64,000 nt of DNA from an uncultured Bacilli bacterium (lineage in GTDB: Bacteria; Bacillota_I; Bacilli_A; RF39; UBA660), in NCBI GenBank assembly GCA_934167485.1, contig CAKPKL010000008.1, positions 1 through 64,000 of the forward strand. Reading direction: 5' to 3'. The notes below the pieces were generated by a model, which worked only from the letters and a program-made list of their open reading frames with translations, had not been told where the DNA came from and made no database searches. The translations under genes were made by a program, and so were the position numbers. Of this stretch, positions 17,742-26,248 are shown one piece after another. How positions within the stretch are numbered: position 1 is the stretch's first letter; every line of letters starts with the position of its first letter.

Positions 17742-18575
17742 ATGAAAAAGAGTGTTTTAATTTTAATAGTATGTTTATTTGTTGTAGGATTGTTTGCTAC
17801 AAATTATAGAATACAAACAGTAGGTGCAGATAGTGGATTTGATTCTAGTTATGATTTTGATTCCTCTTCAGATTGGGATAGTGATAGTTCAAGTGGAGAT
17901 GGAAGTGGAATAGTATATTTGATATATTTATGTGTTGAATATCCTCCACTGGGTATAGCAGTATTAACTATAATTGTTGTTATTTGTTTATTAAATAATA
18001 AAAAGAAAAAAGAAATAATAGAAAAATCTAAAAATTATAAATTAGATTTACTTGATGTTAATTCATATCCAGAAGAAAAACAACTAGAAATAGAAGCTTT
18101 CAATCTTTATAAACAAATACAATATGCATGGATGAATTTTGATTATGATACTATTAGAAAATATACAACTGATGAAATGTATAATATGTATAGTATGCAA
18201 CTAGATACTTTAAAAGTTAAAAATCAAAAAAATGTTATGTATGATATAAAATATGTTAGTAGTAAAATAAAGAATGATCATAGTGAGAATAATGTTAGAA
18301 CAATTACTATTAATATGAAAGTAACTTGTTATGATTTTATTATGGATACTAAAACTAATAAAGTGGTAAGAGGAATGGCAACTAAATTAAATACTTATAA
18401 CTATGAATTAACTTTTGTTCAAACTACAGAAGAAAAACATGATGATATATGTCCACAATGTGGAGCAAGTGTAAAAGGTAATAATAGTGGTGTTTGTGAA
18501 TATTGCAAATCAACTTTAATTAGTAAAAATTATACATTAGTATTAAGTAAAAAGAAAATGATTTTACAAAAATAA
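17742..18575 (+). CDS. Tim44-like membrane protein with zinc ribbon (second copy)
   Basis: A 277-residue paralog of the preceding gene. A signal segment (1-30) is followed by a shorter FDSSSDWDSDSS stretch, a transmembrane helix (about 60-86), and a Tim44-like domain with the shared line AWMNFDYDTIRKYTTDEMY. The C-terminal zinc ribbon is CPQCG...CEYCK. The Trp/Asp/Ser region is much reduced relative to the first copy, which suggests it is free to change length. A hairpin at about 17681-17711 (AAAAATAGTT/AACTATTTTT) separates the two genes, so each is probably transcribed from its own promoter. A bidirectional terminator follows. Confidence 0.74.
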   Translation: MKKSVLILIVCLFVVGLFATNYRIQTVGADSGFDSSYDFDSSSDWDSDSSSGDGSGIVYLIYLCVEYPPLGIAVLTIIVVICLLNNKKKKEIIEKSKNYKLDLLDVNSYPEEKQLEIEAFNLYKQIQYAWMNFDYDTIRKYTTDEMYNMYSMQLDTLKVKNQKNVMYDIKYVSSKIKNDHSENNVRTITINMKVTCYDFIMDTKTNKVVRGMATKLNTYNYELTFVQTTEEKHDDICPQCGASVKGNNSGVCEYCKSTLISKNYTLVLSKKKMILQK

Positions 18576-18597
18576 AGGACTTTAGTTAGTCCTTTTT
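18574..18597. terminator. Bidirectional terminator between convergent genes
   Basis: AAAGGACT and AGTCCTTT form a stem around a 6-nt loop with T-runs on both strands. It serves the plus-strand Tim44-like gene and overlaps the end of the minus-strand radical SAM gene. Confidence 0.85.
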
Positions 18598-19524
18598 TTG
18601 ATATTTAATTCCTTGATAAGAATTTCTTCTAGCCATTTCTTTATCTATATCATTTAATATAGTTACTTTTTTAATTAACCAATCTGGCTCAATTAAATCT
18701 GATATCTTTGGATCTCCAGTAATTCTATTAACAACTATATCTTCTCTTAAATATTCCAATTGATCACATACTATTTTTATGTATTCATCACGAGTTAAAG
18801 TTTTAAAGTGTTCTTTTTTATAAAGTTCCTCTAATTTAGTATTCTTTAATATAGAAAGCATATGAATTTTTATACCTTGAATATCCAAGTTACTTAAATA
18901 TTTAACTGTATCAATCATCATATCATAAGTTTCATAAGGTAGACCATTTATAATATGGACAACTACATTAATATTTCTTTTTCTTAATTCTTTCACCATA
19001 TCAGTAAAACAATCTAAATTATGACATCTATTTATATAAATTGATGTAGACTCATGTATTGTTTGTAATCCTAGTTCTACTGTAAGATAAGTCCTTTTAG
19101 CTAAATCTTCTAAATAATCTAAACAATCAGGAGATATAGAATCTGGTCTTGTTGCTATATTTAAACCAACTACATTATCTAATTTTAATATAGTTTCATA
19201 TTTTTCTTTTAAAATAGGAACTGGAGCATATGTATTAGTATTAGCTTGAAAATAACCAATATATTTAGCTTTAGGCCATTTTTTTAACATGATTTCTTTA
19301 ACTTCATTAAATTGGGTTATTAAATCTTTTTTAACATTACCAGCATATTCCCCACTTCCAAGTTTAGAGCAGTATATACATCCACCTGTTCCAACTTTGC
19401 CATCTTTATTAGGACAAGTAAATCCTGCATTTAAACTTACCTTAAAAACTTTAAAATTAAATTTATGTTTATAAAAATAATCTAAAGTATAATATCTTTT
19501 ATTAGAATCACTATATTTAAACAT
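18586..19524 (-). CDS. Radical SAM protein, TIGR01212 family (YhcC/YtqA type)
   Basis: A 312-residue protein. The iron-sulfur cluster motif is the family-specific CPNKDGKVGTGGCIYC (Cys37, Cys49, Cys52), rather than the plain CX3CX2C. Other family features are IGYFQANTNTYAPV, LNIATRPDSI and LTVELGLQTIHE. The protein reductively cleaves SAM with a 4Fe-4S cluster; YtqA-type proteins have been linked to tRNA wobble-uridine modification, but the substrate cannot be read here. It is preceded on its own strand by AAAGGTGATAAT. It is the only minus-strand gene between 1 and 44 kb. Confidence 0.88.
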   Translation of the reverse strand: MFKYSDSNKRYYTLDYFYKHKFNFKVFKVSLNAGFTCPNKDGKVGTGGCIYCSKLGSGEYAGNVKKDLITQFNEVKEIMLKKWPKAKYIGYFQANTNTYAPVPILKEKYETILKLDNVVGLNIATRPDSISPDCLDYLEDLAKRTYLTVELGLQTIHESTSIYINRCHNLDCFTDMVKELRKRNINVVVHIINGLPYETYDMMIDTVKYLSNLDIQGIKIHMLSILKNTKLEELYKKEHFKTLTRDEYIKIVCDQLEYLREDIVVNRITGDPKISDLIEPDWLIKKVTILNDIDKEMARRNSYQGIKYQKKD

Positions 19525-19587
19525 ATTATCACCTTTAATTAAAACAAATATATTTTAACACATACAATTTGTTTTTACAAATATACA

Positions 19588-19616
19588 TTGAAATTTCAAT
19601 TCTTTTTTAGTATAAT
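19588..19616 (+). promoter_or_regulatory. Promoter of GLUG pilin-like gene, overlapping a terminator-like palindrome
   Basis: TTGAAA (19588-19593), 17 bp, TATAAT (19611-19616). The -35 box is part of the palindrome TTGAAATTTCAA, followed by a T-run, the same layout as after rpoC. The -10 box begins 37 bp before the ATG. Confidence 0.82.
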
Positions 19617-19647
19617 TAATGTAGTAAAAATAAGAAAGAGGAAAAAT

Positions 19648-21219
19648 ATGAAAAAAGGATTTACATTAATAGAACTTTTGGCAGTCATAGTAATACTAGC
19701 TATAATTACCCTAATTGCAACTCCAATAGTACTAGATATAATAGAAGATAGTAAGAATTCTAGTATAAGAGAATCAGTAAATATGTATAAGAGTGCAGCA
19801 GAGAATGCAATAGCTGTAAGTGCCATGAATGACGGATTAGAAGATGGAACATATATAATAGATAATAAAGGAAATCTAAAATATAAAAATAAAGAAATAA
19901 AAGTAGATGTAAAAAATTATAATTTTGAATATGGAATATTAGTAATAGAACAAGGACAAATAAAAGATATAAAATTAATACAAAGTGATAAAGTAACCAC
20001 AGGAAAAGAACTAAATAAAATAGATAAATGGGATGGAAAGACAATAAAAGAGGTAACAGAAGATAGTAATGGTATTTACCATATAACAAAAGCAAGTGAA
20101 CTAGCTTGGGTTGCACAACAAGTAAATAGTGGTGAACCATTTGAAGGTAAAACAATATCACTAGATGCATCACTTGATTTAGGTGGAAGATATGATAAAG
20201 ATGGAAAAAAATTAGGAACAGAGTGGACACCAATAGGAATCAAAAAGTCAGATACTGAATCATTTCCATTTAAAGGAACATTTGAAGGAAATAATAATAT
20301 AATAAGTGGAATATATATAAATAAACCACAGGAAGATTTAACTGAAAATCAATATTTAGGTTTATTTGGGTATGTTAGAACTGGTGAGTTAAAAAATCTA
20401 GTTTTAAAAGATTCATATGTATCAGGTTATGGATATAGTGGGATACTTTGTGGTGTAAGTAATAGCTATTCAAAAGTTAATAATATAACAGTATTTGATT
20501 CATATATAAATTCTATAACTAGAGTAGGTCTTGTTTTGGGATTTACTTCTAGAGTTTCAGCAAATAATGCAATATCTTATAATGGAGTAGTAAAAGGAAA
20601 AGACAGAATAGGTGGAGTAATAGGTGAGCTTAGAACAAATTCTGAATTAAATAATTCTTATAGCAATGTTAATGTGGTTAATGATGGTACAGTAAGATTA
20701 TCAGGAACGGGAGGTATAGTAGGATTATCTTATGGTAGTATTTTAGATAACTTAATTTCTATGTCAAAAGTTTCAGGTTATTCTGATGTAGGTGGTGTGG
20801 TAGGCCATTTTGAAAATGGTTCAAAATTAACAAATAGTGTATCATATGCTGATGTATCTGGAACTAATATGATAGGTGGAGTAATTGGAGCCTGTTCAGG
20901 TTATTCTGGTGATAATTTCTTAGAAAATATAAAATCATATGCTAAAGTAACAGAAAAAGATTCAAACACAGGCGTAGAACTTGGTGGAGTAATAGGGCAT
21001 TTATCTCAAGGTAATAATTATCTAACAAATATATATTCAAAATCTAATGTAAAAGGTAATGATAAAGTAGGTGGAATAATAGGTGGTTTTGAAATTAATT
21101 ATGCTACAACACTAAACTATAAAAATGTAATATCAGAATCAACTATAGAAGGAGAAACTAATAAAGGAGAACTTTGGGGATATACTGATTCAACTAGTGT
21201 TATAAATTCACTAGATTAA
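19648..21219 (+). CDS. Pilin-like protein with GLUG-type repeats
   Basis: A 523-residue protein from ATG 19648, chosen because all sibling genes start at MKKG and because an extension to 19588 would run through the promoter. Residues 1-28 are the shared pilin signal. From about 140 a beta-strand repeat region carries several GLUG-like units, for example GGVIGELRTNSELNNSYS and GGIVGLSYGSILDN, each about 30-40 residues and predicted to form a right-handed beta-helix. GLUG repeats are known from adhesins and IgA-peptidase-like surface proteins. The start resembles that of the first pilin-like gene at DNA level, while the C-terminal part is unrelated. It is monocistronic with a terminator after the stop. 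Confidence 0.74.
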   Translation: MKKGFTLIELLAVIVILAIITLIATPIVLDIIEDSKNSSIRESVNMYKSAAENAIAVSAMNDGLEDGTYIIDNKGNLKYKNKEIKVDVKNYNFEYGILVIEQGQIKDIKLIQSDKVTTGKELNKIDKWDGKTIKEVTEDSNGIYHITKASELAWVAQQVNSGEPFEGKTISLDASLDLGGRYDKDGKKLGTEWTPIGIKKSDTESFPFKGTFEGNNNIISGIYINKPQEDLTENQYLGLFGYVRTGELKNLVLKDSYVSGYGYSGILCGVSNSYSKVNNITVFDSYINSITRVGLVLGFTSRVSANNAISYNGVVKGKDRIGGVIGELRTNSELNNSYSNVNVVNDGTVRLSGTGGIVGLSYGSILDNLISMSKVSGYSDVGGVVGHFENGSKLTNSVSYADVSGTNMIGGVIGACSGYSGDNFLENIKSYAKVTEKDSNTGVELGGVIGHLSQGNNYLTNIYSKSNVKGNDKVGGIIGGFEINYATTLNYKNVISESTIEGETNKGELWGYTDSTSVINSLD

Positions 21220-21251
21220 GGATTGATTAATAATCCCTTTTTTGATATGAT
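21219..21251 (+). terminator. Terminator fused to promoter of the dehydrogenase gene
   Basis: GGATTGATTAATAATCC closes a stem followed by T6. The -35 TTGATT (21223-21228) lies in the hairpin, with 17 bp to TATGAT (21246-21251) in front of the short-chain dehydrogenase gene. Confidence 0.78.
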
Positions 21252-21266
21252 GATAAAGGTGATAAA

Positions 21267-22019
21267 ATGAAAGCGTTGATAACAGGAGCAAGTAGTGGTA
21301 TAGGAAGAGATATGGCACGTGTATTAAATAATTTAGGTTATGATTTAATACTAGTTGCTCGCGATAAAGAAAAACTAAATATGTTAAAAAATGATTTAAA
21401 TGGTGATGTAAAAATTATTTGTTATGATTTATCTAATATAGATAATTGTAATAAATTATATAATGATGTAAAACATGAAAATATAGACATACTTATAAAT
21501 AATGCCGGTTATGGGTTAATAGGAAATTTTAATAAAACAAATTTAGACAGAGAATTAAATATGATAGATTTAAATATTAAAGCTGTTCATACACTTACAA
21601 AATTGTTTATAAAAGATTTTATTGAAAGAGATTCTGGTTATATATTAAATGTATCCAGTAGTGCATCATTTACTCCTGGACCTTTAATGACAACTTATTA
21701 TTCTACAAAAGCATATGTAACAAATTTTACTTTAGCTTTAAGTGAAGAATTAAAACACTTGAATAGTAATGTTCATATTAGTTGTTTGTGTCCAGGACCA
21801 GTAGATACTAATTTTAATAATGTAGCAAACTGTGAATTTAAAGTAAAGTCTTTATCTAGTGAGTATGTAGCTAGGTATGCTATAAAGAAAATGTTTAAAA
21901 ATAAATTATTGATAATACCGGGTTTTAATATAAAATTATTATACTTTTTTATAAGATTTTTACCTAATAAATTAAAATTAAAAATAACTTATAATATTCA
22001 ATATAAAAAAACTATTTGA
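21267..22019 (+). CDS. Short-chain dehydrogenase/reductase
   Basis: A 250-residue classical SDR. The cofactor-binding motif TGASSGIG is at residues 6-13, NNAG at about 78-81, catalytic Ser in NVSSSASF, and YSTKAYV (Tyr-x-x-x-Lys) at about 149-155. PGPVDTNF follows, as in many DltE/YqjQ-like SDRs. It performs an NAD(P)-dependent oxidoreduction on an unknown substrate. The last 30 residues are basic and hydrophobic and could touch the membrane. The next gene has its own promoter, so this is probably monocistronic. Confidence 0.88.
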   Translation: MKALITGASSGIGRDMARVLNNLGYDLILVARDKEKLNMLKNDLNGDVKIICYDLSNIDNCNKLYNDVKHENIDILINNAGYGLIGNFNKTNLDRELNMIDLNIKAVHTLTKLFIKDFIERDSGYILNVSSSASFTPGPLMTTYYSTKAYVTNFTLALSEELKHLNSNVHISCLCPGPVDTNFNNVANCEFKVKSLSSEYVARYAIKKMFKNKLLIIPGFNIKLLYFFIRFLPNKLKLKITYNIQYKKTI

Positions 22020-22060
22020 CTTTTAAATATTTTCTAGTATAATACTTTTAGGTGATTTAG

Positions 22061-22465
22061 ATGGATGAAATTTATTTAAAACAAGAAGAGACATTTTTTG
22101 AATATCCGGATAAGTATTTAAGAATTAAAAGTAATAGTAATTTATATTACATAGAAATAGATAATAACAAGTTTGTAGCAAGATCTAATATAGATAGTTT
22201 GGAATCTACTTTAGATTCTAATGTTAATATATTAACTCAATCTTTTTATAGTGTATTAGATGGTATGAAGGTTTTAAGTTGTAAAAAAGTTATATTAAAT
22301 AATAAAGTAGTAGCTTCAACAAAAAGTGATGTAAAAATAATTAGACTTAGTAAAATATTAAATTTAACTGGAAATAGTGTAGTGGATTTTTCATTAGATG
22401 ATATAAATACTCTTTTAAATTTTAAGGAAGAAAAAGCAAAACAATATAGAAAATTTTATTTTTAG
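22061..22465 (+). CDS. Conserved-looking hypothetical protein
   Basis: A 134-residue acidic/basic mixed protein without signal peptide or membrane segment. It starts at ATG 22061 after AGGTGATTTAG and has its own TTGACT/TATAAT promoter (about 22016-22043). I do not recognise a family. It ends at the terminator shared with the decayed pilin-like copy. Confidence 0.6.
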   Translation: MDEIYLKQEETFFEYPDKYLRIKSNSNLYYIEIDNNKFVARSNIDSLESTLDSNVNILTQSFYSVLDGMKVLSCKKVILNNKVVASTKSDVKIIRLSKILNLTGNSVVDFSLDDINTLLNFKEEKAKQYRKFYF

Positions 22466-22469
22466 TAGA

Positions 22470-22498
22470 TTGATTAATTCAATCTTTTTTAGTATAAT
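22470..22498 (+). promoter_or_regulatory. Intact promoter in front of the decayed pilin-like copy
   Basis: TTGATT (22470-22475), 17 bp, TATAAT (22493-22498), overlapping the terminator GATTGATTAATTCAATC plus T6. The -10 box is 37 bp before the broken ATG, as at the intact copies. Confidence 0.8.
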
Positions 22499-22529
22499 TA
22501 AGATGTTTAAGATAAGAAAGAAGAATTAT

Positions 22530-22760
22530 ATGAAAAAGGATTTACATTAATAGAACTTTTAGCGACTGGTTATAATGCTCTAATCGTAACCTCAATAAGT
22601 GGATATAATAACAGATAGTAAAGTAGTATCAAAAGAAAGAAATAGTAAAATTTTAAAACCATTGATAGAGAGTGACACAAATCATATAAAGAAAGTAAAT
22701 AAGGTATATGTAAGAAGTGGTAAAGGTATGGCAAATGATCCATATAGTTTAGATATATAG
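22530..22760 (+). pseudogene. Decayed and internally deleted pilin-like gene
   Basis: ATG 22530 is followed by the pilin-leader DNA, but one A is missing (five A instead of six before GGATTTAC), so the frame meets TAA seven codons in. Downstream pieces still match the first pilin-like gene: the AAAGTGA-CACAAATCATATAAA block resembles its bases around 515-540. The last 50 bases encode a SGKG...NDPYSLDI ending, like its C-terminus. More than 1.5 kb between these pieces has been lost. It is a relic of a DUF6273-type sibling. The 22761-22878 stretch after it holds only a weak hairpin and the ftsY promoter. Confidence 0.82.
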
Positions 22761-22878
22761 TTTTAACAAAAGTAATATGTTTTTACATATTATTTTTATT
22801 TTTGTAATAAATTTTTATTATTTTGTTTATTTTTTTTGAAATTTATAGTAAAATGTATATATAGTAAGGTGGGGTAAG

Positions 22879-23847
22879 ATGGGACTTTTCGATAAATTCA
22901 AAAACATATTTAAAAAAGAAGAAAAAGAAGAAGTGGAATCTTATGATAAAGGGTTGGAAAAAACTAGAAATGAATTTGTTAATAAAATAGGTATTTTAAA
23001 TAATAAATATAAGAAAGTTAGTAATGAATATTTTGATGAATTAGAGGAAATACTTATAATGTCTGATATAGGTGTTAATACTGTAATGGACTTTATTGAT
23101 AGATTAAAACGAAGAGTAAAAAAAGAAAATATAGTAGATAGTGCAGATTTAAAGGAAATAATAATAGATGAAATGTTTATTATTTATGTTAATAATGAAA
23201 TAGTTGTTAATAAGATAAATTATAGCAATTCTGGACCAACTGTTATTTTATTTGTTGGAGTTAATGGAGTTGGTAAAACTACTACTATTGGTAAACTCGC
23301 ACACAAATTAAAGTCTGAAGGTAAACGTGTTTTATTAGTTGCAGGAGATACATTTAGAGCTGGAGCTATTGAACAATTAAAGGAGTGGGGAAATAAAACT
23401 CATACTGAGGTTGTCTCAAGGGAATCAAGTGATCCTTCAAGTGTAGTATATGATGGTGTCACTAAGGCTATAAACGAAAAATATGATGTTGTTTTAATAG
23501 ATACAGCTGGAAGACTTCAAAATAAAGTTAATTTAATGAATGAACTTGATAAGATGAATAAAGTAATAGGCAAATTGATACCAAATGCACCACAAGAAAC
23601 ATTGCTTGTAATAGATGCTACAACTGGACAAAATGGTATTAGTCAAGCTAAAAGTTTTAAAGAAATTACGGATATCACAGGTATAGTACTTACAAAGTTA
23701 GATGGAACTGCTAAAGGTGGAATTGTACTAGCTATAAAAGAAGCTGTAAGTATTCCTGTTAAGTTTGTTGGTCTAGGAGAAAAGGAACAGGATTTGAGAA
23801 CTTTTGATATCGAAAAATATATATATGGATTATTTAAGGATATGTGA
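22879..23847 (+). CDS. ftsY: Signal recognition particle receptor FtsY
   Basis: A 322-residue SRP GTPase. A short charged N-terminal region (MGLFDKFKNIFKKEEKEE), which acts as membrane-binding segment in FtsY, is followed by the N domain and the G domain. GVNGVGKTTTIGKLA lies at about 129-143, AGDTFRAGA, DTAGR, and TKLDGTAKGG (G4/G5 region). FtsY docks SRP-ribosome complexes at SecYEG. The promoter TTGAAA/TATATA lies at about 22838-22866. It is followed by a small membrane protein and ylxM, and ffh lies 5 kb away. Confidence 0.95.
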   Translation: MGLFDKFKNIFKKEEKEEVESYDKGLEKTRNEFVNKIGILNNKYKKVSNEYFDELEEILIMSDIGVNTVMDFIDRLKRRVKKENIVDSADLKEIIIDEMFIIYVNNEIVVNKINYSNSGPTVILFVGVNGVGKTTTIGKLAHKLKSEGKRVLLVAGDTFRAGAIEQLKEWGNKTHTEVVSRESSDPSSVVYDGVTKAINEKYDVVLIDTAGRLQNKVNLMNELDKMNKVIGKLIPNAPQETLLVIDATTGQNGISQAKSFKEITDITGIVLTKLDGTAKGGIVLAIKEAVSIPVKFVGLGEKEQDLRTFDIEKYIYGLFKDM

Positions 23848-23856
23848 GGTGAAAAG

Positions 23857-24129
23857 ATGAATACAAAAATAGTTGATGTAAAAACTTATAAAAATGATGA
23901 GGTAGGTATATTAGTTCAAGTAGTATTAACTGAGCTTTTAATTATATTTGCTATTATTGATTTAATGTCAGATAAATTTATGCCTGCTTTTTATGCTATT
24001 ATTGTTATGCTTATGTTTACTATGGCTTATAATAATAAAAGAATTTATAAGAGAAAATATATGACACCTATATATATTGTAGTTGGAATATTTGTATTAA
24101 TAACTACAATAATTGAGTATGTTATATAA
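23857..24129 (+). CDS. Small two- to three-span membrane protein
   Basis: A 90-residue protein with hydrophobic stretches at about 18-36, 42-58 and 70-89. It starts at ATG 23857 after GAGGTGAAAAG. Its stop overlaps the ylxM start (TAATG), so it is embedded in the ftsY-ylxM operon. No family recognised. Confidence 0.65.
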   Translation: MNTKIVDVKTYKNDEVGILVQVVLTELLIIFAIIDLMSDKFMPAFYAIIVMLMFTMAYNNKRIYKRKYMTPIYIVVGIFVLITTIIEYVI

Positions 24130-24413
24130 TGAATATTTACTATGTAGAGCTTTTTGATTATTATGGAGCTCTTTTTACTGATAAACAAAAAGAATATTTT
24201 GTAGATTATTATTTTAATAATTTAACTTTACAAGAAATTGCTGAAAATAATAATGTTAGTAGAAATGCAGTACATAAAAATCTTAAGGAAATAATAAAAA
24301 AGTTAGATTACTATGAAAATAATCTAAAATTATTAGAAAATAAGAAAAAAATAGAAAAACTAATTAAAAATATAGATGTCAATATAAAAGAAAAAATAGA
24401 AGAATTGATTTAG
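24129..24413 (+). CDS. ylxM: UPF0122 protein YlxM (SRP-associated HTH protein)
   Basis: A 94-residue protein with a sigma-70 region-4-like helix-turn-helix: FTDKQKEYFVDYYFNNLTLQ then EIAENNNVSRNAVHKNLKEI. The length and position next to ftsY match YlxM, which binds SRP RNA/Ffh-FtsY complexes in streptococci and is encoded with ftsY and ffh in most Firmicutes. It overlaps the preceding gene by one base. Unusually, ffh does not follow directly. Confidence 0.88.
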   Translation: MNIYYVELFDYYGALFTDKQKEYFVDYYFNNLTLQEIAENNNVSRNAVHKNLKEIIKKLDYYENNLKLLENKKKIEKLIKNIDVNIKEKIEELI

Positions 24414-24422
24414 GGTGATTTT

Positions 24423-26183
24423 ATGTTTGGTAAAATAGTGTATATTAGCGATAGTTTAGCTCATATAAGTATACCATCTGGTACTCCAATAAATATGGAT
24501 CTTATGAATATGCATGTTGTATTTGAAGATGAAGGAAGAAGGGTACTTGGAGAAGTCGAAGATGTTTCTGAGGATATTATTAAAGTACATTTTTTAGGTG
24601 TTATAGAGGATGGAAGATTTGTAGGTGGAGTACTTAGAAAACCTACTTTACAAGCTAATATTCGTTTTGTAACAGAAGAGGAATTAAATTTAATTATAGG
24701 TGCTGAAGATGAAGGAGCTTTCAAGATAGGTGTAAGTCCACTTTATGGAGATAGACCAATATATGTAGATATTAATACTTTATGTAGTAATCATATGGCT
24801 ATATTTGGTAATACTGGTAGTGGTAAATCTTATGGTGTTGCAAGTTTTATTCAAAGTATGTTTTATAATGAAAAGTTTAATCCTTATAGAGCTAATTACA
24901 TGATATTTGATGCATATGGTGAATACCATAATGCATTTGAAAGATTGAGTGAAGTTAATCCTAATTATCAATTTAAATATTATACTACTAATAAGGATGA
25001 TCCAGAGGGAGAGTTACTTAGTATACCTTTATGGCTTTTAGATATTGATGATTTTGCACTTCTTCTTCAAGCAGAAAAACATTCACAATTACAAATAATA
25101 GAGAAAATGATTAAATTGGCTAGAATAATTACTATGAATACAGAAGATTCTATTAAATATAAGAATCATTTAATAGCAAAAGCTATACTAGATGTGCTTT
25201 ATACTAACCAAACGGCTGCTAGTAAAAGAAATGATATTTTTACTATAGTATCAGGATGTCAAACTGAACAATTTAATTTAGAAGCTCCTATCAAAGGTAT
25301 TGGATATACTAGAAGATTTAGAGAATGTTTTACTATTGATAGAACAGGTGAATTTACTGAAAGTGTATTAATTACTCAATATATTACTAGTTTTATAGAT
25401 GAATCACTTGATAATTATGAAGCTCCTAATGACCATGCTTTTGGTTTAGATGAACTTCAAAAAGCATTAGATTTTACTTTAATAAGTGATGGATTTTTAA
25501 GAAATGAAAAAATGTATGATGATGCAATTACATTAAAGGTAAGACTTCATTCTATAGCTATAAGTGATAGTGGTGCATTCTTTAATGCTCCAGTTTACAT
25601 GGATCTTAATTCTTATATAGCAAGTTTGGTTGCTAAAAATAATAGAAAATCTCAAATAGTTAATTTTAACTTAGAGGATATTGATGATAGGCTTGCTAAA
25701 ACTATAGTAAAGATTTATTCTAAAATGTTATTTAATTTTACTAAACATTTACCTTTAAGAGGTGCTGTACCTTTTCATATCTTGTTAGAAGAATCACATA
25801 GATATGTACAAAATGATCAAGATAATTTTTTACTTGGATATAATATATTTGAAAGAATAGCTAAAGAGGGAAGAAAATTTGGACTTATATTAAATCTAGT
25901 TTCTCAAAGACCAGTTGAACTTTCTGAAACAGTTATATCCCAACTTAGTAATTTCTTAATATTTAAGATGACACATCCAAGAGATCTAGAATATATAAAA
26001 AAGATGTTACCAAATATGAGTGCTGAAATAATGGAAAAACAAAAAAGTTTACAACCTGGTATGTGTGTAGCATTCGGTAGTGCTTTTAAAGTTCCAATGA
26101 TAATAAAGATGCCACTTCCAAATCCAGCTCCACATTCAAGTAATGTTAATGTAGTAAGTGTTTGGCAAGGAAAACAAGTATAA
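24423..26183 (+). CDS. HerA/DUF87-like ATPase
   Basis: A 586-residue protein. The N-terminal HAS-barrel-like beta region (about 1-100) is followed by Walker A GNTGSGKSYG (about 129-138), YMIFDAYGEYHN as an early conserved acidic block, and a Walker B-like LLEESHRYVQ (about 455). QRPVELSETVISQLSNFLIF is the family-typical arginine/sensor region. HerA-type ATPases are hexameric DNA translocases, with NurA in archaea or with nucleases in bacterial defence. No NurA- or Sir2-like partner is visible next to it, so the role is open. It starts 10 bp after ylxM and is probably in the same operon. Confidence 0.83.
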   Translation: MFGKIVYISDSLAHISIPSGTPINMDLMNMHVVFEDEGRRVLGEVEDVSEDIIKVHFLGVIEDGRFVGGVLRKPTLQANIRFVTEEELNLIIGAEDEGAFKIGVSPLYGDRPIYVDINTLCSNHMAIFGNTGSGKSYGVASFIQSMFYNEKFNPYRANYMIFDAYGEYHNAFERLSEVNPNYQFKYYTTNKDDPEGELLSIPLWLLDIDDFALLLQAEKHSQLQIIEKMIKLARIITMNTEDSIKYKNHLIAKAILDVLYTNQTAASKRNDIFTIVSGCQTEQFNLEAPIKGIGYTRRFRECFTIDRTGEFTESVLITQYITSFIDESLDNYEAPNDHAFGLDELQKALDFTLISDGFLRNEKMYDDAITLKVRLHSIAISDSGAFFNAPVYMDLNSYIASLVAKNNRKSQIVNFNLEDIDDRLAKTIVKIYSKMLFNFTKHLPLRGAVPFHILLEESHRYVQNDQDNFLLGYNIFERIAKEGRKFGLILNLVSQRPVELSETVISQLSNFLIFKMTHPRDLEYIKKMLPNMSAEIMEKQKSLQPGMCVAFGSAFKVPMIIKMPLPNPAPHSSNVNVVSVWQGKQV

Positions 26184-26186
26184 CTA

Positions 26187-26215
26187 TTGATTTATTCAAT
26201 AGTTTTTTGTATAAT
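26187..26215 (+). promoter_or_regulatory. Terminator/promoter fusion in front of tandem pilin-like pair
   Basis: CTATTGATTTATTCAATAG closes a hairpin followed by T6. The -35 TTGATT (26187-26192) lies in the hairpin, with 17 bp to TATAAT (26210-26215), 39 bp before the ATG. Confidence 0.85.
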
Positions 26216-26248
26216 TGTAATAGTTAAAAATAAGAAAGTAGGAATATC

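Noticed and set aside
19588..19647. Longer N-terminus for the GLUG pilin-like gene
   Set aside because: The extra codons cover the promoter and terminator-like palindrome; all siblings start at MKKG or MKK[ST]G with a ribosome binding site right before.
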